Source: Dietzia natronolimnaea (lineage in GTDB: Bacteria; Actinomycetota; Actinomycetes; Mycobacteriales; Mycobacteriaceae). Taken from it: a DNA stretch of 64,000 nt. The notes beneath the pieces were generated by a model, which saw only the letters and a program-made list of their open reading frames with translations, searched no databases and was not told the DNA's origin. The position numbers and the translations under genes are program-made. The stretch is taken from contig NZ_NTGA01000012.1 in NCBI RefSeq assembly GCF_002289575.1, positions 124,001-188,000 of the forward strand, written 5' to 3'. This document shows, piece after piece, positions 26,315-36,047 of the stretch. Each line of letters begins with the position of its first letter. Position 1 is the stretch's first letter.

Positions 26315-27787
26315 GTGAACGCCGCCATCCGCAGGGTCGCGGTCGCCGCCATCGTCATGGTGGTGGCGCTGCTCCTCCAGCTCACCTGGGTCCAGGTCTT
26401 CCGCGCCGACGAACTGCGGGCCGATCCACGCAACACCCGGATGCTGCTCGACGAGTACTCCCGCCAGCGCGGGCAGATCACCGCCGGGGGCCGGGTACTG
26501 GCCATGTCGGTGCCCTCAGACGGTAGGTACGAGTTCGAGCGCACGTATCCCACCAGCCCGGTCGCGTTCGGTCCGACCGTGGGGTACTACTCCCTGCAGT
26601 TCGCCACCTCCGGGATCGAGCAGTCCCAGGACGCCTTCCTCAACGGGTCGGACCCCAGGCTGCTCTCCCAGCGCATCTCCGGGCTCATCTCCGGCCGGAC
26701 CCCCCAGGGCGGGTCGGTGGAGCTGACCCTCGACCCCGCCGCGCAGGAGGCGGCCTTCGGGGCACTGCAACGGGGCGCCGGCCAGGGGCCCTTCGTCGGC
26801 TCGGTGGCCGCCGTCCGGCCCTCGACCGGGGAGGTGCTGGCCCTGGCCTCCAGCCCGGCGTTCGACCCGAACGCGCTGTCCAGCCAGGAGCAGACCGTCC
26901 GCACCCAGGAGATGGAGCGGATCGAACAGAGCCCGGACCGGCCGCTGCTCAACCACGCCACGCAGCAGTCCCTGCCGCCCGGGTCCACCATGAAGGTCAT
27001 CACGACGGCCGCCGCACTCGAATCCGGGATGGGACCGGAGACCCCGGTGTCCGGCGCGGACCGCACGCTGTTGCCCGGCACCTCCACGTTCCTGCAGAAC
27101 TACGCCGGCCAGACCTGTGGGGGCGGCACCGTCACCCTCCGCACGGCGTTCGAACTCTCCTGCAACGTGCCGTTCGTGGAGCTCAGCCAGGAGATCGGCA
27201 CCGACGCGTTCACCGAGATGGCCGAGCGATTCGGTCTGGACGGCGGGGAACCGGACGAACTCGGGATCCCCGCGGCACCGTCCGGACTCGGCCAGATGGA
27301 GGACGCGGCGCAGCTCGCCATGAGCTCGATCGGTCAGAGCGACGTCCGCATGACCACCCTGCAGAACGCCATGGTGGCGGCCACCGTCTCCAACGGCGGG
27401 GTACGCATGCAGCCCCAGTTGATCCGCTCCCTCACGGCGCCCGACCTCTCCGTGGTCCAGGGGTTCACCCCCGAGGACGCGGGGCGCGCCCTGACCGACG
27501 AGCAGGCCGCCACCCTCACCGAACTCATGGAGGGAGCGGAGCGCAACGCCGGCGGCGGGCTGCCCGGGGTGACCATCGCCTCCAAGACCGGTACCGCCGA
27601 GCACGGCGTGGACGCCGCGACGACCGTCCCCTACACCTGGTACATCGCCTTCGTCCCCGGCCAGGACGTGGCCGTGGCCGTGGCGCTCGAGTCGGGTCCC
27701 GGCATCACCAGGGACACCGTGGGCTCCACCTATGCCGCCCCCATCGGCCGCGAGGTCCTGGGGGCACTCCTCGGGGGCGCGGGATGA
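26315..27787 (+). CDS. pbpA: class B penicillin-binding protein PbpA
   Basis: 490 residues from GTG 26315. N-terminal signal anchor ([20 protein letters not shown]), dimerisation domain, then transpeptidase motifs SxxK in [11 protein letters not shown], SxN in FELSCNVPF and KTG in [10 protein letters not shown]. Crosslinks peptidoglycan made by RodA, whose gene ends seven bases earlier. The mycobacterial homologue is regulated by PknB phosphorylation. Stop overlaps pknA by ATGA. Confidence 0.94.
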   Translation: MNAAIRRVAVAAIVMVVALLLQLTWVQVFRADELRADPRNTRMLLDEYSRQRGQITAGGRVLAMSVPSDGRYEFERTYPTSPVAFGPTVGYYSLQFATSGIEQSQDAFLNGSDPRLLSQRISGLISGRTPQGGSVELTLDPAAQEAAFGALQRGAGQGPFVGSVAAVRPSTGEVLALASSPAFDPNALSSQEQTVRTQEMERIEQSPDRPLLNHATQQSLPPGSTMKVITTAAALESGMGPETPVSGADRTLLPGTSTFLQNYAGQTCGGGTVTLRTAFELSCNVPFVELSQEIGTDAFTEMAERFGLDGGEPDELGIPAAPSGLGQMEDAAQLAMSSIGQSDVRMTTLQNAMVAATVSNGGVRMQPQLIRSLTAPDLSVVQGFTPEDAGRALTDEQAATLTELMEGAERNAGGGLPGVTIASKTGTAEHGVDAATTVPYTWYIAFVPGQDVAVAVALESGPGITRDTVGSTYAAPIGREVLGALLGGAG

Positions 27788-29355
27788 GCCTGAACTCCGG
27801 AGCGGTGCTCTCCGGCCGGTACCGACTGCTGCGCCTGATCGCCACGGGCGGGATGGGGCAGGTCTGGGAGGCCGCCGACGCGGTGCTGGACCGACACGTC
27901 GCGGTCAAGGTCCTCAAGGCCGAGTTCTCCTCCGACCAGGAATTCGTGGAGAGGTTCCGGTCCGAGGCCAAGGTGACGGCGCGGATCTCCCACCCGGGTA
28001 TCGCGACGGTCTACGACTACGGGCAGATCGACGACCCGGCCTCGGGGAACCCGCTGTCCTACCTGGTCATGGAGTTGGTGGTGGGCGAGCCGCTCTCCGA
28101 CGTCCTGTCGCGCGAGGGGTCGCTCCCGCTGCGCCACACCCTGGACATGCTCGAGCAGACCGGTCGCGCGCTCAACGCCGCGCACGCCATCGGGCTGGTC
28201 CACCGGGACGTCAAGCCGGGCAACATCCTCATCACGCCCTCCGGGCAGGTCAAGCTCACCGACTTCGGCATCGCCAAATCGATGGGGTCCGCGGCGGTCA
28301 CACAGGCCGGGATGGTCGTGGGCACGGCCCAGTACATCGCGCCCGAGCAGGCCATGGGCCACGAGACCACCCCTGCCGGTGACGTCTACTCCCTCGGGGT
28401 CGTGGGATACGAGTGCCTGTCCGGGCGTAGGCCGTTCGTGGCCGACTCCCCGGTGAGCGTGGCGATGATGCACGTCCGCGAGACGCCGCCCCCGCTCCCC
28501 GACTCGGTACCGCCGCCGGTGCGCAGGCTCCTGTCCGACGCCATGATCAAGGATCCGAACCGGCGGTACCCCGACGGGGAGGCCTTCGCCGAGGCGGTCG
28601 CGGACGTGCGCGCGGGCCGTGACCCCCGGCCCCCGCAGGCGTTCGCCGCGGCCGCCGGGGGGGTCCTCGGTGCAGCCGCCGGCGCGGGCGCGGCCACCGC
28701 CGCCACCACGGTGCTGCCCGACGAGACCCCCGGGCCGGGCACCGGGGCGCGTCCGGATCCCACCCGGGCGTACACGGGACTCCATCCCGGGTCGGCCGCG
28801 CAGGCCGGGTCACGACCGCCGTACCGGACGCAGCGGGCACCCGCCCAGTCCCCCGCACAGGCGCCTGCGCGCCGCCACCCCGCCCCGCCGGTCACCTCAC
28901 GGCCCCCCCGACGACGCGGCGGTGCGGGGTGCGCCGGCTGGTTCCTCGTCGTGGTGATCGTGCTCGCGGCCCTCGCCGTCGCGGCCGCGATCGCGCTGTC
29001 CAACGCCGGCGTGTTCGGGCCCGGAGGCCTGTTCGGCGGGACCACACCCACGACCCCGCCCGCGACCACGGTTCCGCAGACCCTGACCCAGACCCAGACC
29101 ACCCAGGTTCCGGCCCCCGCCCCGGAGCCCGTCCCCGAACCCACTCCCCCTCCCGAGCCGACGCCGACCGAGACACCCCCGCCGCCCGACCTGCAGGACA
29201 TGCTCGATTCACTGACCTCCGAGTTCAACTCCTTCGTCCCGCAGGCCCAGGCCGGTGGCGGCAACCCGGGCGGCAACGGTGGCGGCAGCCCGGGCGGCAA
29301 CACCGGGCCCGACGCGGCGGCCCCCGGCCCCGGCAGGGCAGGTGACCGCGGATGA
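27784..29355 (+). CDS. pknA: Ser/Thr protein kinase PknA
   Basis: 523 residues. Hanks-type kinase domain at ~1-275: glycine loop [23 protein letters not shown] lysine, catalytic loop [17 protein letters not shown] and APEQAMG. A long Ala/Pro linker, one membrane helix ([20 protein letters not shown]) and a Pro/Thr-rich then Gly/Asn-rich extracytoplasmic tail follow. It has no PASTA repeats, unlike PknB. The kinase acts on division proteins (FhaB, Wag31 and FtsZ in relatives). Overlaps both neighbours by four bases. Confidence 0.94.
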   Translation: MSLNSGAVLSGRYRLLRLIATGGMGQVWEAADAVLDRHVAVKVLKAEFSSDQEFVERFRSEAKVTARISHPGIATVYDYGQIDDPASGNPLSYLVMELVVGEPLSDVLSREGSLPLRHTLDMLEQTGRALNAAHAIGLVHRDVKPGNILITPSGQVKLTDFGIAKSMGSAAVTQAGMVVGTAQYIAPEQAMGHETTPAGDVYSLGVVGYECLSGRRPFVADSPVSVAMMHVRETPPPLPDSVPPPVRRLLSDAMIKDPNRRYPDGEAFAEAVADVRAGRDPRPPQAFAAAAGGVLGAAAGAGAATAATTVLPDETPGPGTGARPDPTRAYTGLHPGSAAQAGSRPPYRTQRAPAQSPAQAPARRHPAPPVTSRPPRRRGGAGCAGWFLVVVIVLAALAVAAAIALSNAGVFGPGGLFGGTTPTTPPATTVPQTLTQTQTTQVPAPAPEPVPEPTPPPEPTPTETPPPPDLQDMLDSLTSEFNSFVPQAQAGGGNPGGNGGGSPGGNTGPDAAAPGPGRAGDRG

Positions 29356-31370
29356 CCACGCCCCATCTGCTCGCAGGCCGGTACGAGATCGGCGAGGTCC
29401 TGGGATTCGGCGGGATGTCCGAGGTCCACCGGGGACGGGACACCGTGCTCGGCCGCGACGTGGCGGTCAAGATCATGCGGCCCGAACTGGCCCGCGACGA
29501 GACCTTCTACCAGCGCTTCCGCCGGGAGGCCCAGAACTCCGCGTCGCTCAACCACCCCTCCATTGTCGCGATCTACGACACGGGCGAGGAGCGCACCGAC
29601 GACGGTGCACTCCCGTACATCGTCATGGAACTGGTCGAGGGCGACACCATCCGGGACATCGTCAAGATGGACGGCCCCATGGAGATGGAACGCGCTCTCG
29701 GGGTGATGGCCGACGTCTGCGGTGCTCTCGACTTCTCCCACAAGAAGGGGATCATCCACCGGGACGTCAAGCCGGCGAACATCATGATCTCGCGCGACGG
29801 GGCCGTCAAGGTGATGGACTTCGGCATCGCGCGCGCGGTCAGCGACTCGACCTCGACGCTCACCACCACCTCGTCCGTGCTCGGCACCGCCCAGTACCTC
29901 AGTCCCGAACAGGCCCGCGGCGAGACGGTCGACGCCCGATCGGACCTGTACTCGGCCGGCTGCGTGTTGTACGAGATGGTCACCGGAACCCCCCCGTTCA
30001 GCGGCGAGTCCCCTGTCGCGGTGGCGTACCAGCACGTCCGGGAGTCCCCGCAGCCTCCGTCGGCGATCAACCCCGAGGTCGGCCGGTACGTCGATGCCGT
30101 GGTCATGCAGGCGATGGCGAAGAACCCCGAGAACCGGTACGAGACCGCCGGGGACATGCGCACCGACCTGCTCACCGTCCTGAGCGGGGGTCGTCCCGCC
30201 GCGCCGCTGGTGCTCTCCGACGACGAACTCGACGACGGCCAGCGGCCCGACGCCCCCCACGGGTTCGCCGGGGCGGGCTTCGGCTCGGGCCGGCCCGACC
30301 GGATCCCGCCGTCCGAGGCGCCCACCGAGGCGCACGCACTGCCCGGGCTCACCGCCGGTGCCGCCACCGGTGTCGGGGCCTCGCGGGCTGCGGGCCCCGG
30401 CGACGGTGACGGCGGCCGGAGACGCCCCCGCGCGGCGACGATCGCGATCGCGGCCCTGCTCGTCCTCGCCGTCGTGGCGGGTCTGTCGATCTGGGCGACG
30501 TCCGACCGCAACGGCGCGGTCGTCCAGGTCCAGGAGGTGACCGTCCCGGAGGTCGCCCAGCGGCCCGTGCAGGAGGTGGTCGACGAACTGACCGCCCTCG
30601 GCCTGGAGCCGGTCCAGAACCCGCAACCGGATCAGAGGGTCCCCGCGGGCCTGGTGGTCGCCTCCGACCCGATCGCCGGCAAGCGCCTCCCCGTCGGCTC
30701 GGAGATCATTCTCCTGGTATCCACCGGCCGGCCCATCCTCACGGTTCCCAACGTCATGGGGATGTCACCCGTGGACGCGCGGGTGGCCCTCGAGGAAGCA
30801 GGGTTCGAGGTGGTCCCGGAGAACGAGGCCCGCCCCTCGACAACCGAGGACCAGGACAAGGTCGTGGACACCGATCCGCCCCCGGGCGCCCAGGTGCCCT
30901 CAGACCGTCCCGTCAGGTTGACGGTGGGGTCCGGCCCCGAGGAACTGCAGGTGCCGGGGGTGGTGGGGCAGTCCATCGACTCGGCCCGGGCGACCCTCGA
31001 GGGCCTGGGATTCCGGGTCGACACCCGCAGGGTCGACGGCACCGCGCCGGAGGGTCAGGTGGTGGACCAGTCCACCCCGGCCGGGCAGACGCAGCTCAAG
31101 GGAGCCACGATCACGCTGCAGGTCTCGGCGGGGAACCGGTTCCTCATGCCCAACCTCGTGGGAGACACCGTGCCCGAGGCGCTGGCCGAGCTCGAGCGCG
31201 CCGGGTGGCGGGGAGGCCGCGGTCAGCTGGTCGAGCTGCCGCAGAACGACCCGGATCTCACCCGGGTGGGGCAGATCTATTCGCAACAGCCGCCTGTCGG
31301 CGAGGCCGGGGTGAACGACCAGGTCGTGGTGCGCGTGATCCGCTTCGGGCTGGTACCCGGCCCCGGCTGA
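29352..31370 (+). CDS. pknB: Ser/Thr protein kinase PknB with four PASTA domains
   Basis: 672 residues. Kinase domain ~1-280 ([43 protein letters not shown]), juxtamembrane region, one membrane helix ([20 protein letters not shown] at ~360) and four extracellular PASTA repeats that begin near [25 protein letters not shown] and [13 protein letters not shown] domains sense muropeptides or lipid II and activate the kinase. Last gene of the cluster; a probable terminator follows at 31396. Confidence 0.95.
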   Translation: MTTPHLLAGRYEIGEVLGFGGMSEVHRGRDTVLGRDVAVKIMRPELARDETFYQRFRREAQNSASLNHPSIVAIYDTGEERTDDGALPYIVMELVEGDTIRDIVKMDGPMEMERALGVMADVCGALDFSHKKGIIHRDVKPANIMISRDGAVKVMDFGIARAVSDSTSTLTTTSSVLGTAQYLSPEQARGETVDARSDLYSAGCVLYEMVTGTPPFSGESPVAVAYQHVRESPQPPSAINPEVGRYVDAVVMQAMAKNPENRYETAGDMRTDLLTVLSGGRPAAPLVLSDDELDDGQRPDAPHGFAGAGFGSGRPDRIPPSEAPTEAHALPGLTAGAATGVGASRAAGPGDGDGGRRRPRAATIAIAALLVLAVVAGLSIWATSDRNGAVVQVQEVTVPEVAQRPVQEVVDELTALGLEPVQNPQPDQRVPAGLVVASDPIAGKRLPVGSEIILLVSTGRPILTVPNVMGMSPVDARVALEEAGFEVVPENEARPSTTEDQDKVVDTDPPPGAQVPSDRPVRLTVGSGPEELQVPGVVGQSIDSARATLEGLGFRVDTRRVDGTAPEGQVVDQSTPAGQTQLKGATITLQVSAGNRFLMPNLVGDTVPEALAELERAGWRGGRGQLVELPQNDPDLTRVGQIYSQQPPVGEAGVNDQVVVRVIRFGLVPGPG

Positions 31371-31395
31371 GCCCCGCCCCTCCGTCGAGAAGACT

Positions 31396-31432
31396 GTTCC
31401 GCGCACATCGGCCGAGTGGATCTGTGCGGAAC
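31396..31432 (+). terminator. hairpin after pknB
   Basis: GTTCCGC (31396-31402) pairs with GCGGAAC (31426-31432), with part of the inner CACA/TGTG also complementary; GCTCTTAT follows. It lies in the convergent gap between pknB and trpG. Confidence 0.5.
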
Positions 31433-31521
31433 GCTCTTATCGATGAAAGCGCAGGGCCGCCGGGTGGGGGCGGGCGCGGGCGGGCGGGCGCGGGTGGGCG
31501 CGGCCGGGGCGGCGCGGCGGC

Positions 31522-32205
31522 TCAGGCGAGCGCGGCGCCCCGGGCCCGGTCGAGCTCCTGCTCCAGACCCGCCACCAGGGCCTCCTCCGGCTGCTCGCCA
31601 CACATCCCCAACCAGTTGGCGAGCATGCGGTGGCCTCCGTCGCTCATCACCGACTCGGGGTGGAACTGCACCCCGTGCACCTGCATCTCGCGGTGCCGCA
31701 TCGCCATGACCAGACCGGACGCGGTCCATGCGGTGGGCACGAGGTCCTCCGGGATGGTCTCCGGCAGCACCGTCAGCGAGTGGTAGCGGGTCGCCGTGAA
31801 GGGACTGGGGATCCCGGCGAGGACGCCGGAGTCGTCGTGGGTGACGCGGCTCGTCTTGCCGTGCATGAGTTCGGCGGCCCGGTCGACCGTGGCCCCGAAC
31901 GCCTCCCCGATCGCCTGGTGTCCCAGGCACACGCCCAGCACCGGGACTCCGGCGCGCCCGCAGACCCCGATGAGCGGGATCGTGGCCCCCGCCCGGTCCG
32001 GCGTACCCGGGCCGGGGCTGAGCAGGACGCCGTCGAACTCCGCGACCACGCTCGCCAGCGACGCCGGGTCGTAGCCACCGTCGGGTCCGGCGAGCCTCTC
32101 GTCGTCGTTCCTCCACACCTCGCACGTGGCTCCCAACTGGCCCAGGTACTGGACCAGGTTGTAGACGAAGCTGTCGTAGTTGTCGACGACGAGGATGCGC
32201 ATAGA
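31522..32205 (-). CDS. trpG: anthranilate/aminodeoxychorismate synthase component II
   Basis: 227 residues, class I glutamine amidotransferase. Begins MRILVVDNYDSFVYNLVQYL; nucleophile Cys92 in VLGVCLGHQAIG; catalytic His and Glu in HGVQFHPESV. It supplies ammonia for anthranilate or 4-amino-4-deoxychorismate; in this family one protein can serve both. ATG 32205 starts the conserved domain; the longer frame upstream is not conserved. Its place between pknB and crgA matches mycobacterial trpG. Confidence 0.92.
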   Translation of the reverse strand, partial: SMRILVVDNYDSFVYNLVQYLGQLGATCEVWRNDDERLAGPDGGYDPASLASVVAEFDGVLLSPGPGTPDRAGATIPLIGVCGRAGVPVLGVCLGHQAIGEAFGATVDRAAELMHGKTSRVTHDDSGVLAGIPSPFTATRYHSLTVLPETIPEDLVPTAWTASGLVMAMRHREMQVHGVQFHPESVMSDGGHRMLANWLGMCGEQPEEALVAGLEQELDRARGAALA

Positions 32206-32229
32206 TGCAGCGTACTGCCGTCGGTGGGA

Positions 32230-32258
32230 TGAACGTCCGGGGTGGGGCTTGGTAGACT
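32230..32258 (+). promoter_or_regulatory. candidate crgA promoter
   Basis: -35-like TGAACG (32230-32235), 17-base spacer, -10 TAGACT (32253-32258). The crgA start is 47 bases downstream. The same TAGACT hexamer is present in the gyrA and gyrB upstream elements. Confidence 0.5.
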
Positions 32259-32305
32259 GCCCTGGATCAGCCCCACCAGTGCAGCCCCACCAGCGCGAGG
32301 ACGTC

Positions 32306-32572
32306 ATGCCCAAGTCAAAGGTCCGGTCGAAGACCGAGTACACAGACGCGGCCGTCAGCCGCACCCCCGTCAAGGTCAAGGGGACGCCCACGTCGCAGTG
32401 GTACATCATCGTGATGTTCGGTCTCATGATCCTGGGGCTCGCGTGGTTGGTGACCTACTACATCGCCGGTGAGCGGATCCCGTTCATGCAGTCCCTCGAG
32501 ACGTGGCAGAACTTCGCCATCGGGTTCGGTCTGGCTGTCGTCGGGCTCCTCATGACGATGAACTGGCGCTGA
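32306..32572 (+). CDS. crgA: cell division protein CrgA
   Basis: 88 residues. Basic N-terminus (MPKSKVRSKTEYTDAAVSR) and two membrane helices (WYIIVMFGLMILGLAWLVTY; FAIGFGLAVVGLLMTMNWR), the full CrgA architecture. In actinobacteria CrgA recruits and stabilises FtsI, FtsQ and Wag31 at the septum. ATG 32306 begins the conserved sequence. Confidence 0.94.
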   Translation: MPKSKVRSKTEYTDAAVSRTPVKVKGTPTSQWYIIVMFGLMILGLAWLVTYYIAGERIPFMQSLETWQNFAIGFGLAVVGLLMTMNWR

Positions 32573-32601
32573 CACCCGTTCTCACGGAGCCCCGTTCCGG
32601 G

Positions 32602-32892
32602 TAATCCACAGTCTTATACACAGGTCACCCCCCGCATCACGCGGGGGGTGACCTGCATTTTCTTATCGAATTGACATCAACGCAGGTCAACGTGGTGCAT
32701 ACGGCGAAGTGACCGCTGTTACCGCTGACCCGACCCGCCCACACAGGCTGTGGACAACTCCCTCCACACTGGGGAAAAACCGCCGACGACGACGACGAAG
32801 ACGACTCCGCAGGTCGGGGTGCCGGGCTCTCGAACGCGGATCGAACTCCACCCGTGTGATTCATCCACACTGTGGATGCCGCCTGTGGATGA
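32602..32892. promoter_or_regulatory. cluster of DnaA-box-like sequences away from oriC (crgA to PH-protein gap)
   Basis: The 334-base gap after crgA holds six 9-mers close to the DnaA box: TAATCCACA (32602, +), TTATACACA (32614, +), TTGTCCACA (32749, minus, perfect), TCATCCACA (32861, +), GCATCCACA (32871-32879, minus) and TCATCCACA (32884-32892, minus). The middle pair forms a 17-base palindrome, CATCCACA-C-TGTGGATG (32862-32878). No open frame of interest is here apart from flanking genes. DnaA binding is inferred from sequence only. Confidence 0.5.
32622..32654 (+). terminator. strong hairpin terminator after crgA
   Basis: Perfect 14-bp stem AGGTCACCCCCCGC/GCGGGGGGTGACCT with loop ATCAC, followed by GCATTTTCTT. 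It ends 82 bases past crgA and its 5' edge overlaps a DnaA-box-like TTATACACA. Confidence 0.8.
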
Positions 32893-32906
32893 GGGAGGAT
32901 GGGGGG

Positions 32907-33413
32907 ATGAGTGAGCCAGCGGCGTCTCCCGGCGGGCACGGTTCGGGTTCGGGGGGTCCGGATTCGGCGAGTGCGGATTCGTGGGATGCGGATTCGTGGG
33001 GTCCGGGGGTGCTGTGGCCGAGCGCGCAGATCGCCCTCGGTGTCGGTGCCGTGGCGGTGGGGTCGGCGAACGGGGACCCGCTCGGGCTCATCCTCACCGG
33101 ACTCCTGGCGCTGTTCGTGATCCCCGCGGGGGTGATGCAGCTGATACGGCGTCCCCGCATCGAGGTGGTGGACGGGCAGCTCGCGATCAGGAAGCTCAGG
33201 GGCGTGGTGTTCGTCCCGCCCGCCCGGGTCGTCGAGGCGCGGGCACTGGGGGTCGCGCGATGGGGCGTGCGGCAGCACCTCATGCGGCTGGAGTACGTGG
33301 ACGACCGGGGTCGGGAGGTACTCGAGGTGTTCACGCGAGGCGACCTGGGGACCGATCCGCGTGAGGTGACCGACCGGTTGGTGGAACTGGGGTTCGGGGG
33401 CTCTACCCTCTGA
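32907..33413 (+). CDS. PH domain-containing membrane protein (Rv0010c-like)
   Basis: 168 residues. Ser/Gly/Asp-rich N-terminus, two adjacent membrane helices (PSAQIALGVGAVAVGSA; LGLILTGLLALFVIPAGVM) and a small bacterial PH-like domain (IEVVDGQLAIRKLRGVVFV, LEYVDDRGREVLEVFTRGDL). ATG 32907 has GGGAGG and a G-run upstream. Function unknown; the synteny with crgA and ppiA is that of mycobacterial Rv0010c. Its end overlaps the convergent rhomboid gene by 11 bases. Confidence 0.82.
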   Translation: MSEPAASPGGHGSGSGGPDSASADSWDADSWGPGVLWPSAQIALGVGAVAVGSANGDPLGLILTGLLALFVIPAGVMQLIRRPRIEVVDGQLAIRKLRGVVFVPPARVVEARALGVARWGVRQHLMRLEYVDDRGREVLEVFTRGDLGTDPREVTDRLVELGFGGSTL

Positions 33414-34137
33414 GGACGAACCCCGGCGACATGGTGTCGGCCGCGTACCAGGCGGCCGCCGCGACGATCGCCACCAGCACCAGGTAGCCGAGCCACGACA
33501 CGGCCTCCCGTCCGCCACGGCCCACCCGCCTCGGTAACCGACGGGGCAACGCCACCAGGACCAGCGCGCCGAGCGCACCCACCAGCAGACCGCCCAGATG
33601 CGCTGCCAGCGAGACGCCCGGGACCAGGAAACTCACGCCGATGTTCAGGATCAGCAGTATCCCGATCCCCTTGACGTCCACGCGCATCGACATCGCGACG
33701 ATGGCATAGGCACCCATGAGCCCGAAGATCGCGCCGGACGCCCCGGCCGTGAGCGCGTTCTGGCCGTAGAACATCACGGCGGCGGACCCGCCGAGGGCCG
33801 AGACCAGGTAGAGCGCGAGAAACCGCGCGTGGCCGATGCTGCGCTCGACACCCAGACCGAGGATCCACAGCATGTACATGTTGAGCAGCAGATGCATGGG
33901 GCCGAAGTGCTGGAACGCCGATGTCATCAGACGCCACCACTCGTCCCGGGCGGCGACCACCGGCGGATACAGCGCCGTGGCCTGGAACAGCGCGGCGGAA
34001 TGGTTGGCGAGCAGACTCCGCGACTGGGCGACCGTCGCGGCGTAGACCGCGAGGTTGGCGGTGATGAGCCACGCGGTCACCGGCTGGAGGCGGAAGAAGC
34101 GGGAGACTGCGCCGCCGCTGTGGGTCTGAGTGGTCAT
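33403..34137 (-). CDS. rhomboid family intramembrane serine protease
   Basis: About 244 residues with six membrane helices. Catalytic Ser in LTAGASGAIFGLMG and catalytic His in AAHLGGLLVGAL; WWRLMTSAFQHFGPMHLLLN is the usual loop/helix 2 region. It cleaves membrane helices of unknown substrates. ATG 34137 has a weak ribosome site; GTG 34155 is a possible alternative that adds six residues. Its last 11 bases overlap the end of the convergent PH-domain gene. Confidence 0.9.
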   Translation of the reverse strand: MTTQTHSGGAVSRFFRLQPVTAWLITANLAVYAATVAQSRSLLANHSAALFQATALYPPVVAARDEWWRLMTSAFQHFGPMHLLLNMYMLWILGLGVERSIGHARFLALYLVSALGGSAAVMFYGQNALTAGASGAIFGLMGAYAIVAMSMRVDVKGIGILLILNIGVSFLVPGVSLAAHLGGLLVGALGALVLVALPRRLPRRVGRGGREAVSWLGYLVLVAIVAAAAWYAADTMSPGFVLRG

Positions 34138-34255
34138 GGCGTGGTGGGGTGTCACCGTTTCTGCATCGTCATGGAGACAGCGACGGCGCGGGACCGGGGT
34201 ACCGGTGCCCGCGCCGCTGGCCGGGTCGTGTCGCCACGACCCCGGGGATCAACTG

Positions 34256-34777
34256 TCAGGAGATCTCGATGGACTCGATCACGATGTCCTCGACCGGACG
34301 ATCCATGGCCCCGGTCTTGGTGGTGGCGATGGCGTCGATGACCTTCTGCGAGTCGGCGTCGGCGACCTTCCCGAAGATGGTGTGCCGGTTGTTCAGGTGC
34401 GGCGTGGGGCCCACGGTGACGAAGAACTGCGAACCGTTGGTCCCCGGGCCCGCGTTGGCCATGGCCAGCAGGTAGGGCTCACTGAACTGGAGCTCCGGGT
34501 GGAACTCGTCCTTGAACTGGTAACCCGGACCGCCACGACCGGTGCCCGTGGGGTCGCCGCCCTGGATCATGAACCCGGAGATGACGCGGTGGAAGATCGA
34601 ACCGTCATAGAACGGGCCGCTCTTCTCGCCCTTGGCGTTGGCCTGCGAGTAGTCCTTCGAACCGTCGGCCAGGCCGACGAAGTTCGCGACCGTCTCCGGG
34701 GCGTGGTTGCCGAACAGCTCGACGACGATGTCGCCCTTGGTGGTGTGGATGGTTGCCTTCTGCGTTGCGATGCTCAC
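34256..34777 (-). CDS. ppiA: cyclophilin-type peptidyl-prolyl cis-trans isomerase
   Basis: About 173 residues, cytoplasmic. Cyclophilin core: [72 protein letters not shown] and [13 protein letters not shown] 34777 is preferred since CAGG lies nine bases upstream; ATG 34786 (three codons earlier) is almost on top of that site. Same position and orientation relative to gyrA as mycobacterial ppiA. Confidence 0.92.
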   Translation of the reverse strand: MSIATQKATIHTTKGDIVVELFGNHAPETVANFVGLADGSKDYSQANAKGEKSGPFYDGSIFHRVISGFMIQGGDPTGTGRGGPGYQFKDEFHPELQFSEPYLLAMANAGPGTNGSQFFVTVGPTPHLNNRHTIFGKVADADSQKVIDAIATTKTGAMDRPVEDIVIESIEIS

Positions 34778-34857
34778 GGCGACCATCCTGCCACGCGGTA
34801 CCGGTGGATGTCGGTGAGGTGGTGGTCGGGGTCCGGGCCCTGTGCCACCATCTACCC

Positions 34858-35514
34858 ATGAGCACACGAAGTGATCGAGCCGCTGAACGTAAGGCCATCA
34901 AGTCCGCCGAGAAGGACCTGGAGAAGGCCGGCACCGCCGCCCGGAAGGCATTCGACCTCAAGGATCCCCGCTTCCTGGGTGAAGCGGCGGTGGCCGCCAC
35001 CCGCGGGCCCGCGGGTCTGGCCCTGTTCGGCGCCAGCCGCGGCATCCAGGTGCTGCGCGAACGGCGCGCGGAGCAGGCGGAGATCCTGGGCAACCTCGCC
35101 GCGGACGCCAAGGAACACGCCGAGTCCCTCCGGGAGCAGACCTCCGTTCTCACCGCCCCCCAGGACACGCCGAAGAAGCGGCGGCGCCTCGCGCCCCTGT
35201 GGATCGTCGGACTCGCCGGCGGCGCCGCGGTCGCGGGTGCTGCCGCGTACTTCCTGCGTGGCCAGGAGTACTCCGGGGCCGCGCCCACGACGACCCCCAG
35301 GACCACGGCCTCCACCGAACCGGCGGGCACCGCCGGTGAATCCGAGGCCGGCGAGGACCTCACCATCGAGTCCCCCGACCCCGAGGGTCCCGCAGATCAG
35401 CCCGACGGCACGGCGCCCGCGGCCGGAAGCGCCGCGCCCGGCCCGGCCGCCGGCTCCGCGCCGCAGCCGTCGGACGACGACCCGGCCGCTGGTTCCCCGG
35501 CCGACAAGCCCTGA
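34858..35514 (+). CDS. single-pass membrane protein in the CwsA position
   Basis: 218 residues. Charged helical N-terminus ([20 protein letters not shown]), a helical segment up to ~100, basic stop PKKRRRLAP, one membrane helix ([20 protein letters not shown]) and an acidic Pro/Ala/Gly-rich C-terminal tail, presumably outside. In mycobacteria the gene between tRNA-Ala and ppiA, opposite to gyrA, is cwsA, a polar cell-wall protein; location and single C-terminal helix agree, but I see no convincing sequence identity. ATG 34858 gives the compact start. Divergent from ppiA. Confidence 0.65.
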   Translation: MSTRSDRAAERKAIKSAEKDLEKAGTAARKAFDLKDPRFLGEAAVAATRGPAGLALFGASRGIQVLRERRAEQAEILGNLAADAKEHAESLREQTSVLTAPQDTPKKRRRLAPLWIVGLAGGAAVAGAAAYFLRGQEYSGAAPTTTPRTTASTEPAGTAGESEAGEDLTIESPDPEGPADQPDGTAPAAGSAAPGPAAGSAPQPSDDDPAAGSPADKP

Positions 35515-35524
35515 CCTGCAGTTG

Positions 35525-36007
35525 ATGGGTGAGCACGACCCTCCGTGGAGAGTCGTCGCCTCTCCGCTGGCCGGGCTGGGGCCGTTGGACGTCCACGCGC
35601 TGTACAAGCTGCGCGTGGACGTCTTCGTCGCCGAGCAGGACTGCCCGTACGCGGAGATCGACGAGGTCGATGCCGACCCCGGCACCACGCACCTGTTGGC
35701 CTGGGCTCCGGCCACCGAGTCCGGCCCGGAGGAGTTGGTGGCGACCCTGCGCGTGTTCGGGTCGGGGGTCCACGGTGGGGTCATGCACCTCGGCCGGGTG
35801 TGTACGGCGCCCGGGTGGCGAGGGCGGGGGATCGCCGGTGTCCTGATCCGTCACGGCCTCGGGCTCTGCGGCGCGATGCCCGTCGAGATAGGCGCCCAGT
35901 CCCACCTCGAGGGGTGGTACGAGCAGTTCGGGTTCCTCCGCTGCGGACCGGAGTATCTGGATGAGCGGATCCCACACCTCCCCATGCGGCGCGACCTCGT
36001 AAGATGA
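35525..36007 (+). CDS. GNAT family N-acetyltransferase (ElaA-like)
   Basis: 160 residues. [21 protein letters not shown] is the typical ElaA-like N-terminus, and [20 protein letters not shown] carries the acetyl-CoA pyrophosphate loop (RGRGIA). C-terminal [16 protein letters not shown] matches the family. Acceptor unknown. ATG 35525 is ten bases after the CwsA-position gene; a TTG one codon upstream is possible. First gene of the block that separates the ppiA region from the tRNA-Ala/tRNA-Ile pair. Confidence 0.87.
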   Translation: MGEHDPPWRVVASPLAGLGPLDVHALYKLRVDVFVAEQDCPYAEIDEVDADPGTTHLLAWAPATESGPEELVATLRVFGSGVHGGVMHLGRVCTAPGWRGRGIAGVLIRHGLGLCGAMPVEIGAQSHLEGWYEQFGFLRCGPEYLDERIPHLPMRRDLVR

Positions 36008-36047
36008 GGTGTGGCTCACCCCTCCCGACATCTCCCGAGGACACCAC

